Shown piece by piece: positions 9,382 to 17,214 of a DNA stretch of 64,000 bases. Position numbers and translations under genes: made by a program. The notes beneath the pieces were generated by a model. The model did no database searches. It was not told where the DNA came from and saw nothing but the letters and a program-made list of their open reading frames with translations. The stretch comes from Vicinamibacteria bacterium (GTDB lineage: Bacteria; Acidobacteriota; Vicinamibacteria; Fen-336), in assembly GCA_023701125.1 (NCBI GenBank), contig JAMPXO010000006.1:1-64000 (forward strand), in the 5' to 3' direction. The first letter of the stretch is position 1. Each line of letters opens with the position of its first letter.

Positions 9382-10406
9382 CACAGTCCTCCCGACGTGG
9401 AAGTGGTCCCGCGCGGCGCCGTGATGGCCCGCGCGAACTCGCGGCCGATGATCTCGTAGCCGGAGTCGTTGGGGTGCAGGAAGTCGAAGAACAGTTCGGA
9501 GAGGTCAGGCTCCTTGAGCATCGCCGCGTGGATGTCCGCGAGCGCAGCCCCCTCCTGCTTCACCATCGGCCGGATCAGGTCGTTCATTCGCTTGACCCAT
9601 GCGTTGCGGTTCTCGGCGTCGCGGTCGAGCAGCAGGGGGTTGACGGGCGGAATGGTGGCGACCACCGGCACGCTGCCGAAGGCCTTGACCTGCCCGATCA
9701 TCGAGCGGAGTGCGTCGATCGTGTAGCAGGGGAAGCTGTCGCGGCAGGAACTCGAGTTCCAGTCGTTGGTGCCGTACAGGATCAGCACGTAAGCGGGCCG
9801 CACGGTGGCCAGGCTCGCGCCCAGTCGCTCGTTGCCCCGGTCGGAGCGGGTGGCCGCGACGCCCTCGTTGACGAGCGAGGCCCGGCCCCAGTAGCCGCGC
9901 AGCAGGTCCTGGGTCCAACCGAGGTAGCCGTCGCCGCCGCGCGAACCGTCACCGGCGGTGATGCTGTCGCCGAAGGCCATGTAGACGTTCGGCTTGTTGC
10001 GGCCGATCGGCACCGTCACCGGCAGCAGCAATTCGCCGTTGACCGGCAGCGTCACGCTGCGGGCGGTGACCTGCCACCCGATCGGCAGGCTCGACTCGAC
10101 GATCGTCGCCTGCTGCGCGCCTTCCGGGGCGTCGAAGCTGAACCGGCCGCCGTCCGTCGTCACCGTCGTGCGGCCGCCGATGGAGACGGTCAGGTTCGGC
10201 ATCCGCACGGATTCGATGCCGTCGAGCTGGCCGCCTCCGTCCTCGTCGTAGAACACGACGCCCTGGACGCTGACCGTGCGCACGCTGGGCGTGGGTGTGG
10301 GCGTCGGGCTGGTCGGCGTGGTCGGGCCGGCGGACCCTCCCCCGCCACCGCAGGCGGCGAGGAAGACGAAGGCGAGCAGGGCCGTACAGCGACTGAACAA
10401 ACGCAT
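9381..10406 (-). CDS. GDSL/SGNH hydrolase lipoprotein with an N-terminal SdrD-B-like domain
   Basis: The 341-residue protein has a lipoprotein signal (ALLAFVFLAACGGGG, lipid-modified Cys about residue 19), then a Pro/Thr linker. A beta-sandwich of about 75 residues follows (VVFYDEDGGGQLDGIESVRMPN, TTDGGRFSF), which fits SdrD-B/Cna-B-like domains. The SGNH esterase domain carries block I GDSITAG, the block III triplet YGTNDWN, and the catalytic Asp/His of FDFLHPN. Such enzymes deacylate lipids, peptidoglycan or polysaccharide. It is anchored in the envelope and translated with the double-YciI protein. Substrate unknown. Confidence 0.85.
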   Translation of the reverse strand: MRLFSRCTALLAFVFLAACGGGGGSAGPTTPTSPTPTPTPSVRTVSVQGVVFYDEDGGGQLDGIESVRMPNLTVSIGGRTTVTTDGGRFSFDAPEGAQQATIVESSLPIGWQVTARSVTLPVNGELLLPVTVPIGRNKPNVYMAFGDSITAGDGSRGGDGYLGWTQDLLRGYWGRASLVNEGVAATRSDRGNERLGASLATVRPAYVLILYGTNDWNSSSCRDSFPCYTIDALRSMIGQVKAFGSVPVVATIPPVNPLLLDRDAENRNAWVKRMNDLIRPMVKQEGAALADIHAAMLKEPDLSELFFDFLHPNDSGYEIIGREFARAITAPRGTTSTSGGL

Positions 10407-10468
10407 AGAGCCGGGAAAACTAGCATGAGCCGACCGCCCGGCGTAGCCTCCGGGAGGGAGAAATACGA

Positions 10469-11065
10469 ATGTTGACAGTGCTGCTGATGCCGCTGTGGCT
10501 GGCCCAGGCCACGGACCCGTCGTCCGCGGCCGTGGCCGAGCACCTGCGCGGCCTGCGCGGCGAGGTCGCCGGCCTCCACGCGACCGTCGCCCGCCAGGGA
10601 GAGCTGCTCACCGCGTTGGCCGCGGCGCTCGAGGACCAGCGCCGCCTGCTGGCCGATCGGGCCACTCCCGAGGCCACCGCCGCCGACCCGGCGCTGGCCT
10701 TCCTGGCCGGCGCGCCCGCCGCCTCGGATTCGGCCGGCGTCGCCCGCGCGGTCGTGTTCGAGCCGCGGATCGTGTCGGACCAGCCGCGCCGCCACGACCT
10801 GGTGACCCTGCGCCTGCGTCGGGTCGAAGCCCAGCGCAGCGCCACGCTCGCCGAGTTGGACCTCGGCGGCGACCAGGCCGCCGGCGTCGCCCTGCCGCTC
10901 GACCGCAACGGCGCGCTCTACGTCGTCGAGTGGGCGACCTCCGAGGGCCAGACCTTCAGCCTGGTGCTCCGCGATGGCCTGACCGGGGCCACGGCGGCCC
11001 AGGTCAAGGTCACGGCCGCGCAGGCCCGCGGTGCTTTCGTGTTCGTCGGCTACCGGCTCGACTGA
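10469..11065 (+). CDS. Secreted coiled-coil protein of unknown function
   Basis: The 198-residue protein starts with a short hydrophobic leader (MLTVLLMPLWLAQA) followed by a helical heptad region (residues about 18-62, VAEHLRGLRGEVAGLHATVARQGELL) likely to form a coiled coil. A beta-rich domain of about 100 residues then ends in GAFVFVGYRLD. I do not recognise a family. A Shine-Dalgarno GGGAGGGAG lies at 10451-10459 before ATG 10469. It is divergent from the GDSL gene, and its last 16 bases overlap the 3' end of the convergent YkgJ gene. Confidence 0.6.
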   Translation: MLTVLLMPLWLAQATDPSSAAVAEHLRGLRGEVAGLHATVARQGELLTALAAALEDQRRLLADRATPEATAADPALAFLAGAPAASDSAGVARAVVFEPRIVSDQPRRHDLVTLRLRRVEAQRSATLAELDLGGDQAAGVALPLDRNGALYVVEWATSEGQTFSLVLRDGLTGATAAQVKVTAAQARGAFVFVGYRLD

Positions 11066-11505
11066 CGCCCGCGCGGCGCGGGCCGGTGCTCCGCGACCGT
11101 GTGCGAGCGCTCGATCTGGCGGTACACCTTCGGGTAGTGCTGCTGCAGGTAGGCCAGGAACTCCTCGGGCGTGCGGAAGGTGTGGGCCGTGCCCTCCTGC
11201 GAGTTCACCTCGCAGGTGTTCTCGTCGAACGTGCGGCAGATGTGGGGCCGCACGCCGTAGATGGCGCACAGGTTGTCGGCCTGCAGGTTGCGGCAGCGGC
11301 TCTCGAACTGCACGCACCACTCGCCGTCGCCGTCCACGTAGACCGACGTCTTGTCGTGGTACAGGAACCAGAGGATCTCGGTCGCGTGCTTGGGCCGGGT
11401 CGGCGCGTTGATGCCGACCGCGACGTAGGTGCAGCAGCGGGCGCAGTCGAGGCAGTGGACGAGCGGCTTCTCTTCGGAGCGGGCCATCGGCAGGGTCATG
11501 TGCAT
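11050..11505 (-). CDS. YkgJ-family cysteine cluster protein
   Basis: The 151-residue protein has the YkgJ/UPF0153 pattern of conserved cysteines thought to bind Zn or an Fe-S cluster: CLDCARCCTYV near the N-terminus, WCVQFESRCRNLQADNLCAIYGVRPHICRTF in the middle, and a later Cys in NTCEV. The start can be ATG 11505 or ATG 11499. It is the last gene of the seven-gene minus-strand operon, eight bases after the thioesterase stop. Relatives are sometimes encoded near lipid A or flagellar genes, but their chemistry is unresolved. Confidence 0.78.
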   Translation of the reverse strand: MHMTLPMARSEEKPLVHCLDCARCCTYVAVGINAPTRPKHATEILWFLYHDKTSVYVDGDGEWCVQFESRCRNLQADNLCAIYGVRPHICRTFDENTCEVNSQEGTAHTFRTPEEFLAYLQQHYPKVYRQIERSHTVAEHRPAPRGRQSSR

Positions 11506-11513
11506 CGTCGTCG

Positions 11514-11966
11514 CTAGTCCTTCTCTTCCTTTTCTTTGCGGCGGCGGTGGATGTTGTACACGGCGCGGCCTTCGGCGACCAGGCGCTCGCCCTGGCGGAC
11601 CACGACCCGCACGTGGCAGACGCGGTTGCCGCGGCGCAGCAGCACGGCCTCGGCGACGAGCGGCGCGTCGAAGCCGCCCGGCTCGAGGTAGTCGACCAGC
11701 AGGTCGACGGTCGACACGTTTTCGCCCGGCGGCAGCGCGGTCCAGGCGGCGGCGCCACCCGCGGTGTCGATCAGCGCGGAGATCACGCCGCCGTGCAGCG
11801 CCGGCCGCACCGGGTCGCCCGTGTGCTCGGGCCGCGGGTCGATCGCCATCGTCACCCGCCCGGGCTCGGCGCTGACGCCGCGGATGCCCAGCCAGCGGTT
11901 GAAGGGCGAGAACTCCTCCATCAGCCGCACCACCTCCGCCGCCGACCCGCGGGTGGCGCCGGTCAC
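11514..11966 (-). CDS. PaaI-family hotdog-fold thioesterase
   Basis: A 150-residue single hotdog domain. The conserved PaaI/ACOT13 motif HGGVISALIDTAGG (with the catalytic Asp) is at about residues 59-72, preceded by FNRWLGIRG and followed by TVDLLVDYLEPG and the long strand LVAEAVLLRRGNRVCHVRV. It hydrolyses acyl-CoA thioesters in the cytoplasm. Its start overlaps the upstream ATPase gene stop (ATGA), placing it in an envelope-transport operon, where it could release or recycle acyl chains; that link is inference. A lysine/glutamate-rich tail (RRRKEKEEKD) is unusual. Confidence 0.85.
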   Translation of the reverse strand: MTGATRGSAAEVVRLMEEFSPFNRWLGIRGVSAEPGRVTMAIDPRPEHTGDPVRPALHGGVISALIDTAGGAAAWTALPPGENVSTVDLLVDYLEPGGFDAPLVAEAVLLRRGNRVCHVRVVVRQGERLVAEGRAVYNIHRRRKEKEEKD

Positions 11967-12640
11967 GACGCCGCCTCCAGGCGCCCGTCAGCCAGCCGCA
12001 GCACGCGCTGGGCATGGACCAGCACCTTCGGATCGTGGGTCGAGAAGATGAAGGTCGTGCCCTGCTTGCGATTGAGGTCGAGCATCAGGTCGAGGATCGC
12101 CTCTCCCGTCTTCGAGTCGAGGTTGGCGGTCGGCTCGTCGGCCAGCACCAGCACCGGCGCGGTGACGAGCGCGCGGGCGATCGCCACCCGCTGACGCTGG
12201 CCCCCCGACAGCTCGTCGGGCCGGTGGCGCGCGACGTCGCCGAGGCCCACCTCGTCGAGCGCGCGCTCCGCGCGGGCCCGCGACTGGGCGCGCGGCAGGC
12301 CGCGGAACAGCAGCGGGAACTCGACGTTCTCGAGCGCCGACAGCACGGGGATCAGGTTGAAGCTCTGGAAGATGAAGCCGATCTTCTGGGCCCGCAGGTC
12401 GGACAGCGCGTCGTCGTCGAGGGCCGCGACGTCGCGGCCGTCGACCACCACTCGTCCCGCGCTCGGGTGGTCGAGGCAGCCGACCAGGTTGAGCAGCGTC
12501 GACTTGCCCGAGCCGGACGGCCCGGCGACGGCGACGAACTCGCCGGGCTCGACAGCGAGCGACACGCCGCGCAGCGCGCTGACCTGGGTGCGGCCCAGCG
12601 CGTAGTCCTTGGAGACGTCTTCGAGGCGGGCAGAACTCAT
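11963..12640 (-). CDS. LolD/MacB-type ABC transporter ATP-binding protein
   Basis: The 225-residue ATPase has all ABC motifs: Walker A GPSGSGKST (residues about 40-48), Q-loop FIFQSFNLIP, signature LSGGQRQRVAIARAL, Walker B VLVLADEPTANLD and H-loop FSTHDP. The FQSFNLIPVL segment and the SKTGEAILDL region are typical of the LolD/MacB group, which powers FtsX-type permeases that move lipoproteins or other substrates out of the inner membrane without pumping them through it. The two permeases are encoded upstream in the same operon. Start ATG 12640 overlaps the beta-barrel stop by one base. Confidence 0.9.
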   Translation of the reverse strand: MSSARLEDVSKDYALGRTQVSALRGVSLAVEPGEFVAVAGPSGSGKSTLLNLVGCLDHPSAGRVVVDGRDVAALDDDALSDLRAQKIGFIFQSFNLIPVLSALENVEFPLLFRGLPRAQSRARAERALDEVGLGDVARHRPDELSGGQRQRVAIARALVTAPVLVLADEPTANLDSKTGEAILDLMLDLNRKQGTTFIFSTHDPKVLVHAQRVLRLADGRLEAAS

Positions 12641-13887
12641 CAGAACAGCACCTCGAGCCGCGCCTGCAGCGCGGCCCGGACGGGGACGAGGCCAAGGTAC
12701 GCGTCCTCGGGCCCGAAAGGGAAGGAGGCGTCGAGCGCCAGCCGGAGGTCGTCGCGCAGTGCCCAGGTGAAGCCGGGCGCGAGCGCCACGCCGCCGTCGT
12801 CGAGGCCGAAGAGGGCGCGGGCGACCAGGGTCACGTCGCCGCCCAGGGCCTGGCTGCGGGTCCACGAGGCGTGCAGCGTGTGGCGGCGCAGGCCGAGCCC
12901 GCCGGAGAACGGCACGCTGGCCGCGGCGAGGTAGCCGAGCCGGCCCGCGGCCTGCGCGGGCGGCGGCAGCGACCGGTCGTGCCAGGCGTCGAGTGCGGCG
13001 TCGGCGCGCGAGAGCAGCGTCGCGACCTCGGCGTCTTCGTAGCCCTCGCCGTTGAAGAAGTACTCGAGCGCGACCGCGTCGTCGCCGCGCGTCCACAACC
13101 CGCCGGCCGCGAGGCGGAAGAAGGTCTCGTCGTCGCGCGGGGGGAACAACTCCGCGCCGCGGGTGAAGGCGCCCTCGGCATGCAGCGCCACCGAGCCGCC
13201 GAGGTTACGGCCGAGGTCGAAGCCGACCAGCGTGCGCTGCTCCTCGCCGCCCGACACGACCAGCGCGAGGTCGGTGTCCCGGACCAGGAAGCGCATGCGC
13301 AGCGCGCCGGCCGCGGCGCCTTCGGCTTCGGACCGCTCGACGGCCTCGCGGTCGGAGACCGTCTCGGCGCGGGCCGCGACCGCCATCACGCCGGCCCACG
13401 CGGCCGGCTGCCAGTCGATCCGCGCGGCCCACGCCCCGGGCAACTCCAGGCCGGGCACGGCGGCGTTCTTCGGCGGCTCCAGCCGCGAGGTCGGGTTCCA
13501 GGCCAGGCCCGACCCCCAGGCCAGCCGCTGCTTGCCGACGCGGATCGACAGCGCGGGGCCGAACGTGTACTGCGCGAAAGCCTGGCGGATCACGAACCGG
13601 GTCTCGTCGTCGGGTTCCAGCTCCTCCGCCCCCAAACCCCCGTCGCTGCCGTCCCGCCGCTCGACGTAGCCCCGGAAGGCGAGCCGCAGGTTGCCGAAGG
13701 CCTGCTTCGCGTGCAGCGCGGCGCGCAGCCGGTTCTCGTCGTCGCCGAGGCCGAGCGCGTCCTTGCGGTTGAGGGCCGTCTCGCGGTACGCGTTCCAGTC
13801 GTCCTCCAGCCGCAACTCGAACTCGGGCGGCCCGGCCCCGGCCGGCGCCGCCAGCGCCAGCAGCAGCAGCGGAACCGACAGCTTCAC
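12640..13887 (-). CDS. Outer-membrane beta-barrel protein of the Lol-like operon
   Basis: The 415-residue product starts at GTG 13887 with a signal peptide (KLSVPLLLLALAAPAGAG). The remainder is a series of amphipathic strands with aromatic girdle residues (LRLAFRGYVERRD, TRFVIRQAFAQYTFGPALSIRVGKQRLAWGSG, VALEYFFNGEGYED) and ends in LQARLEVLF with a C-terminal Phe, the signal for BAM insertion. The layout resembles alginate-export/phosphate-selective porin-like barrels. Its position between a LolA-like protein and a LolD-like ATPase, all with overlapping ends (GTGA, TGATG), suggests it is the outer-membrane terminus of one export chain. Function inferred from context. Confidence 0.75.
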   Translation of the reverse strand: MKLSVPLLLLALAAPAGAGPPEFELRLEDDWNAYRETALNRKDALGLGDDENRLRAALHAKQAFGNLRLAFRGYVERRDGSDGGLGAEELEPDDETRFVIRQAFAQYTFGPALSIRVGKQRLAWGSGLAWNPTSRLEPPKNAAVPGLELPGAWAARIDWQPAAWAGVMAVAARAETVSDREAVERSEAEGAAAGALRMRFLVRDTDLALVVSGGEEQRTLVGFDLGRNLGGSVALHAEGAFTRGAELFPPRDDETFFRLAAGGLWTRGDDAVALEYFFNGEGYEDAEVATLLSRADAALDAWHDRSLPPPAQAAGRLGYLAAASVPFSGGLGLRRHTLHASWTRSQALGGDVTLVARALFGLDDGGVALAPGFTWALRDDLRLALDASFPFGPEDAYLGLVPVRAALQARLEVLF

Positions 13888-14603
13888 TCGCCGCGCTCCA
13901 GCGCCGCGGGCGTGAACATCCGCTCGTCCAGCTTCGGGTCGTCCTCGATGGTCAGGAACACGAGCGTGGTGGTGGCGCCCGGCTCCAGCGCGTTCTCCAT
14001 CACCATCGTCACCGGCCGCTCGCGGCGGCCCAGCTTCTTCACGTCGCGCACGGTCAGCCACTTCAGCTTGCGGCCCGACAGCGTGTAGTACTCGGCGCGC
14101 AGCGGGAAGAACGTGCCGTCGGCCCGCACCCAGTAGGTGACCCGGTCGTAGGCGACCTTGCGGTCCTTCGCCTTCAGCTCCAGCTTGTACGCGCGCTGCC
14201 CGTCCAGCGCCTCTTCGCCGACCAGGGTCGGCACGTAGTCGCTGACCAGCGACAGCCGGAAAATGTCGCCGTTGCTGAAGTCGCCGCCGCCGAAGTTCTG
14301 CTTGGGTCCGACCCGGACGACCTTCTCCGCCGCCGGCAGGAACAGGTAGGTGCTGTCGCCGTTGCGCAGGTAGGCGGTGCCGCGCTCCTTGGCCGGAGCC
14401 GTGTAGCGGACGAGGCCGCGCAGGTCGCCCATCCGCCAGCCCTTCATCTCGACCAGGCGATCGGCCTTGCCGGGGCGGACGACGGTCATCCGCAGCGTGT
14501 AGATCGCCTGCTCGTTCAGGATCGCGGTGTCGGCGCGGCGCAGGATCTCGGTGGCGTCCGGGGTGGCGGCCAGCAGGGCGCAGAGGGCGAAGGTCGGGGT
14601 CAT
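13884..14603 (-). CDS. LolA-like periplasmic carrier (outer-membrane lipoprotein-sorting family)
   Basis: The 239-residue protein has a short signal peptide (MTPTFALCALLAATPDA) and a LolA/LppX-like half-barrel fold with motifs of the COG2834 group: ERGTAYLRNGDSTYLFLPAAEKVVRV, QNFGGGDFSNGDI, and LELKAKDRKVAYDRVTYWVR. This group binds lipid-like cargo in a hydrophobic groove in the periplasm. It overlaps both neighbours (ATGA with the permease, GTGA with the barrel) and is likely the shuttle between the FtsX-type permeases and the outer-membrane barrel. Cargo unknown; it is not canonical lolA. Confidence 0.82.
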   Translation of the reverse strand: MTPTFALCALLAATPDATEILRRADTAILNEQAIYTLRMTVVRPGKADRLVEMKGWRMGDLRGLVRYTAPAKERGTAYLRNGDSTYLFLPAAEKVVRVGPKQNFGGGDFSNGDIFRLSLVSDYVPTLVGEEALDGQRAYKLELKAKDRKVAYDRVTYWVRADGTFFPLRAEYYTLSGRKLKWLTVRDVKKLGRRERPVTMVMENALEPGATTTLVFLTIEDDPKLDERMFTPAALERGE

Positions 14604-15868
14604 GGCTGCTGCAAGGCCTCCCGGGGCAAGAGCCGCGCGGCCTGCAGCGCGGGGTAGACGGCGGCGAGTGTCGACAGGCCCACGATCAGCAGCACCGCGC
14701 GGCCCACGCTGGCCGCTTCCAGTCGCGGGTAGAGCACGTCGCCGCCGGCCATCCAGGCGAGCGTCATGGTGTTCATCGGGATGCCGTGGGCGGCATACCA
14801 GAGCACGACCGCGCCGCCCGCGGCCACGCCCACGACGGCCGCGCACACGCCCAGCGCGAAGCCCTCCAGCACGAACAGCCAGGCGACCGCGGCGCGGCGC
14901 AGGCCCAGCGCGCGCAGGGTGCCGATCTCGCGGGTGCGCTCGTGCACGCTCATCAGCATCGAGTTGACGATGCCGACGCCGGCCGCGACGAACAGGAACG
15001 ACGAGACCACCAGCAGCGCGACCTGGTTGGCCTGCACGATCGCGAACGAGAAGCGACCGGCGCGGTCGTAGGGCTCGACCGCGAGCCGCGTGCCCTCCGG
15101 GGCGACTTCGTCCGCGATCAGCGGCAGCAGGCCGCGGGCGGCGGCGTGGGCGGCCGAAGTCGAGTCAGCGCGCAGCGTCAGCTTGACCTGGGTGGCGCCG
15201 CCCGCCGCGTCGAACAGCGCCTGTGCGGTCTCCAGGTTCAGGTAGAAGAAGTTGTCGTGCCACGGCGCCGCCTTGCGGAAGATCCCGCACACGACCGCAT
15301 CGATCGAGTTGAAGGCGCCGCCTTCGGTCTGGATCACGAACGACACGGTGTCGCCGACCTCGAGCCCGAGCTTGCGGGCGATCGGGGCCGCCACGTAGGT
15401 GGCCAACGGGTCGTCCGCGGGCAGCGCCCGCCCCGCCTGCGGCACGTGCTGCGCGAACAGCGCCGTCTCGCGCTCGGGTCTCACGCCGACGATGCCGACC
15501 AGCGCGGAGCGGCTGGAGGCACTGGCACTGCCGCGGCCGTAAAGCACGGGCGTGGCGTCGACCACGCCCAGCCCGGTGGCGTCCCGCCGCAGCCGGTCCG
15601 CGAGCGCCTCGCCGCCCGGCATCACGTCCTGGCCGTAGGCGTCGAACGGGTTGTTCTGCGGCACCCAGTCGAGCGGCCGGGCGGCGACCTGGACGTGGCC
15701 GGTCTGGGTCGCCACCAGGTTACGGGTGAGCTGGCCCGAGATGCCGTCGGCGAGGCCGGAGCCGAGCACCAGCGCCGCGGTGCCGAGCGCCATCGTGCCG
15801 CCGGCCAGCGCGTTGCGCCGGCGCGCCCGCAACAGGTTCAGGAAGGCGACCCGAAGCAGCGCCGTCAC
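14600..15868 (-). CDS. FtsX/MacB-type ABC permease (second of two)
   Basis: A 422-residue permease of the LolC/E-MacB class: one N-terminal transmembrane helix (LGTAALVLGSGLADGI), a large periplasmic MacB-PCD domain of about 200 residues, and three C-terminal helices with the FtsX signature VNSMLMSVHERTREIGTLRALG followed by LFVLEGFALG. Start GTG 15868 overlaps the upstream permease stop (GTGA), and its stop overlaps the LolA-like start (ATGA). It should pair with its neighbour as a LolCE-like heterodimer driven by the ATPase at 11963-12640. Confidence 0.88.
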   Translation of the reverse strand: MTALLRVAFLNLLRARRRNALAGGTMALGTAALVLGSGLADGISGQLTRNLVATQTGHVQVAARPLDWVPQNNPFDAYGQDVMPGGEALADRLRRDATGLGVVDATPVLYGRGSASASSRSALVGIVGVRPERETALFAQHVPQAGRALPADDPLATYVAAPIARKLGLEVGDTVSFVIQTEGGAFNSIDAVVCGIFRKAAPWHDNFFYLNLETAQALFDAAGGATQVKLTLRADSTSAAHAAARGLLPLIADEVAPEGTRLAVEPYDRAGRFSFAIVQANQVALLVVSSFLFVAAGVGIVNSMLMSVHERTREIGTLRALGLRRAAVAWLFVLEGFALGVCAAVVGVAAGGAVVLWYAAHGIPMNTMTLAWMAGGDVLYPRLEAASVGRAVLLIVGLSTLAAVYPALQAARLLPREALQQP

Positions 15869-17124
15869 ACGTGCCTCAGCGCTTCGGCGGGGCGCAGCCG
15901 GGCGGCCATCAGCGCGGGTCCCAGCGCGGCCAGCACACAGATGACGATCATCAGGCCCGCCACGGAGAAGAGGCCGGGCAGGTCGAGCACGGGATAGAGC
16001 GCGTCGCCGCCGTAGGAGTAGCGCTGGGCCTCGGAGAAGGCGGGGATGCCGACCCGGCCGAATGTCGCGATCAACCCGGCGCCGAGGCCCGTGCCGATCG
16101 CCGCGCCGAGCAGCGACAGCAGCAGCGCCTCGACCAGGAACAGCGCCAGCACCCGACCGCGGCGCGCGCCCATCGCGCGCACGGTGCCGATCTCGCGGGT
16201 GCGCTCGAAGACCGACATGAGAGCGGTGTTGGTGACGCCGGCGGCGACGATCACGACCATCACCAGGTCGAGGATGCCGGAGATGAAGCGGGTCACCAGC
16301 ATGCCGCCGATGAACGGGCCGCCCATCTCCTCCCAGGTGAAGGCGCGCAGCTTCGAGCCCTCGCGGCGGAAGCGGTCGTTGAGCGCCCGCGCGACCGGGG
16401 CCGCGTCGGCGCGCGCGTCGCGCTGGCGCAGGATCAGCACGCTGGCCTGGTCGGGCGCGTCCAGCAGCTCCTGGACCGCGGCCAGGTCGACGAAGCAGGC
16501 GCCCCACTCGTAGGCCTCCAGGCCGCGCACGGTCCAGGTCCCGGTCACCTTCAGCTTGGCCCCGGTCAGCCGCCCGTCGACGGCGTTGGCGAGGGCGACC
16601 ACGTCGTCGCCGGGCTTCAGGCCGAGCCGGCGGGCGACGCCGCGGTTGACCAGCAGGCCGTTCTCGCCGGGTGCGAAGTGGCGGCCCTCGATCACGCCGA
16701 CCGCCGGGTACACGGCGGCGCGGGTGGCGGGGTCGACGCCGAGCAGCAGCACTTCCATCGACTCGTCGCCGGCCGAGAGCAGGGCGCCGATCGACAAGCG
16801 GGCCAGCCCGGCCGCGAGCCGCGGTTCGTCCGCCAGCAGGCGCGCGACCAGCGCCCGCGGCCCCGCGATCAGCCGGTAGCCGTTGTGAGGCTGGACGAAC
16901 GAGATCTCGCCGCCTTCGTCGTCCGCGGCGTCGGTGCGGTAGACCTGCAGGTGGCCGATGGTGCCGTCCTTGGCTGGCTCGACGACGGCCGTCGCCATCG
17001 CCGCGGTCCACGCCCGCGACAGGCACAGGATGGCGACGCCGAAGCCCAGCGCCGAGGCCGTCAGCAGGGTGCGGCGGCGACGGCGTATCAGGTTGCGGGC
17101 CGCGAGGGTGAGGAGCAGGCGCAC
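15865..17124 (-). CDS. FtsX/MacB-type ABC permease (first of two)
   Basis: A 419-residue permease built like its neighbour: an N-terminal helix after a basic stretch (ARNLIRRRRRTLLTASALGFG), a periplasmic domain, and three C-terminal helices. The signature TNTALMSVFERTREIGTVRAMGARRG is near-identical in pattern to the second copy, but the periplasmic domains differ, fitting a LolC/LolE pair. GTG 17124 is the most likely start; no ATG is available. It is the first gene of the seven-gene envelope operon, whose promoter should lie between 17125 and the divergent OPT gene. Confidence 0.87.
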   Translation of the reverse strand: MRLLLTLAARNLIRRRRRTLLTASALGFGVAILCLSRAWTAAMATAVVEPAKDGTIGHLQVYRTDAADDEGGEISFVQPHNGYRLIAGPRALVARLLADEPRLAAGLARLSIGALLSAGDESMEVLLLGVDPATRAAVYPAVGVIEGRHFAPGENGLLVNRGVARRLGLKPGDDVVALANAVDGRLTGAKLKVTGTWTVRGLEAYEWGACFVDLAAVQELLDAPDQASVLILRQRDARADAAPVARALNDRFRREGSKLRAFTWEEMGGPFIGGMLVTRFISGILDLVMVVIVAAGVTNTALMSVFERTREIGTVRAMGARRGRVLALFLVEALLLSLLGAAIGTGLGAGLIATFGRVGIPAFSEAQRYSYGGDALYPVLDLPGLFSVAGLMIVICVLAALGPALMAARLRPAEALRHV

Positions 17125-17214
17125 GAGAGCGGGAAAGCCTAGCAGGGGTGCGGCGCTCCGCGCACGGCTATCATGCCGCGCCCTCGCCGTCCGCGAGGAA
17201 GGAGGCAGCCCAAG

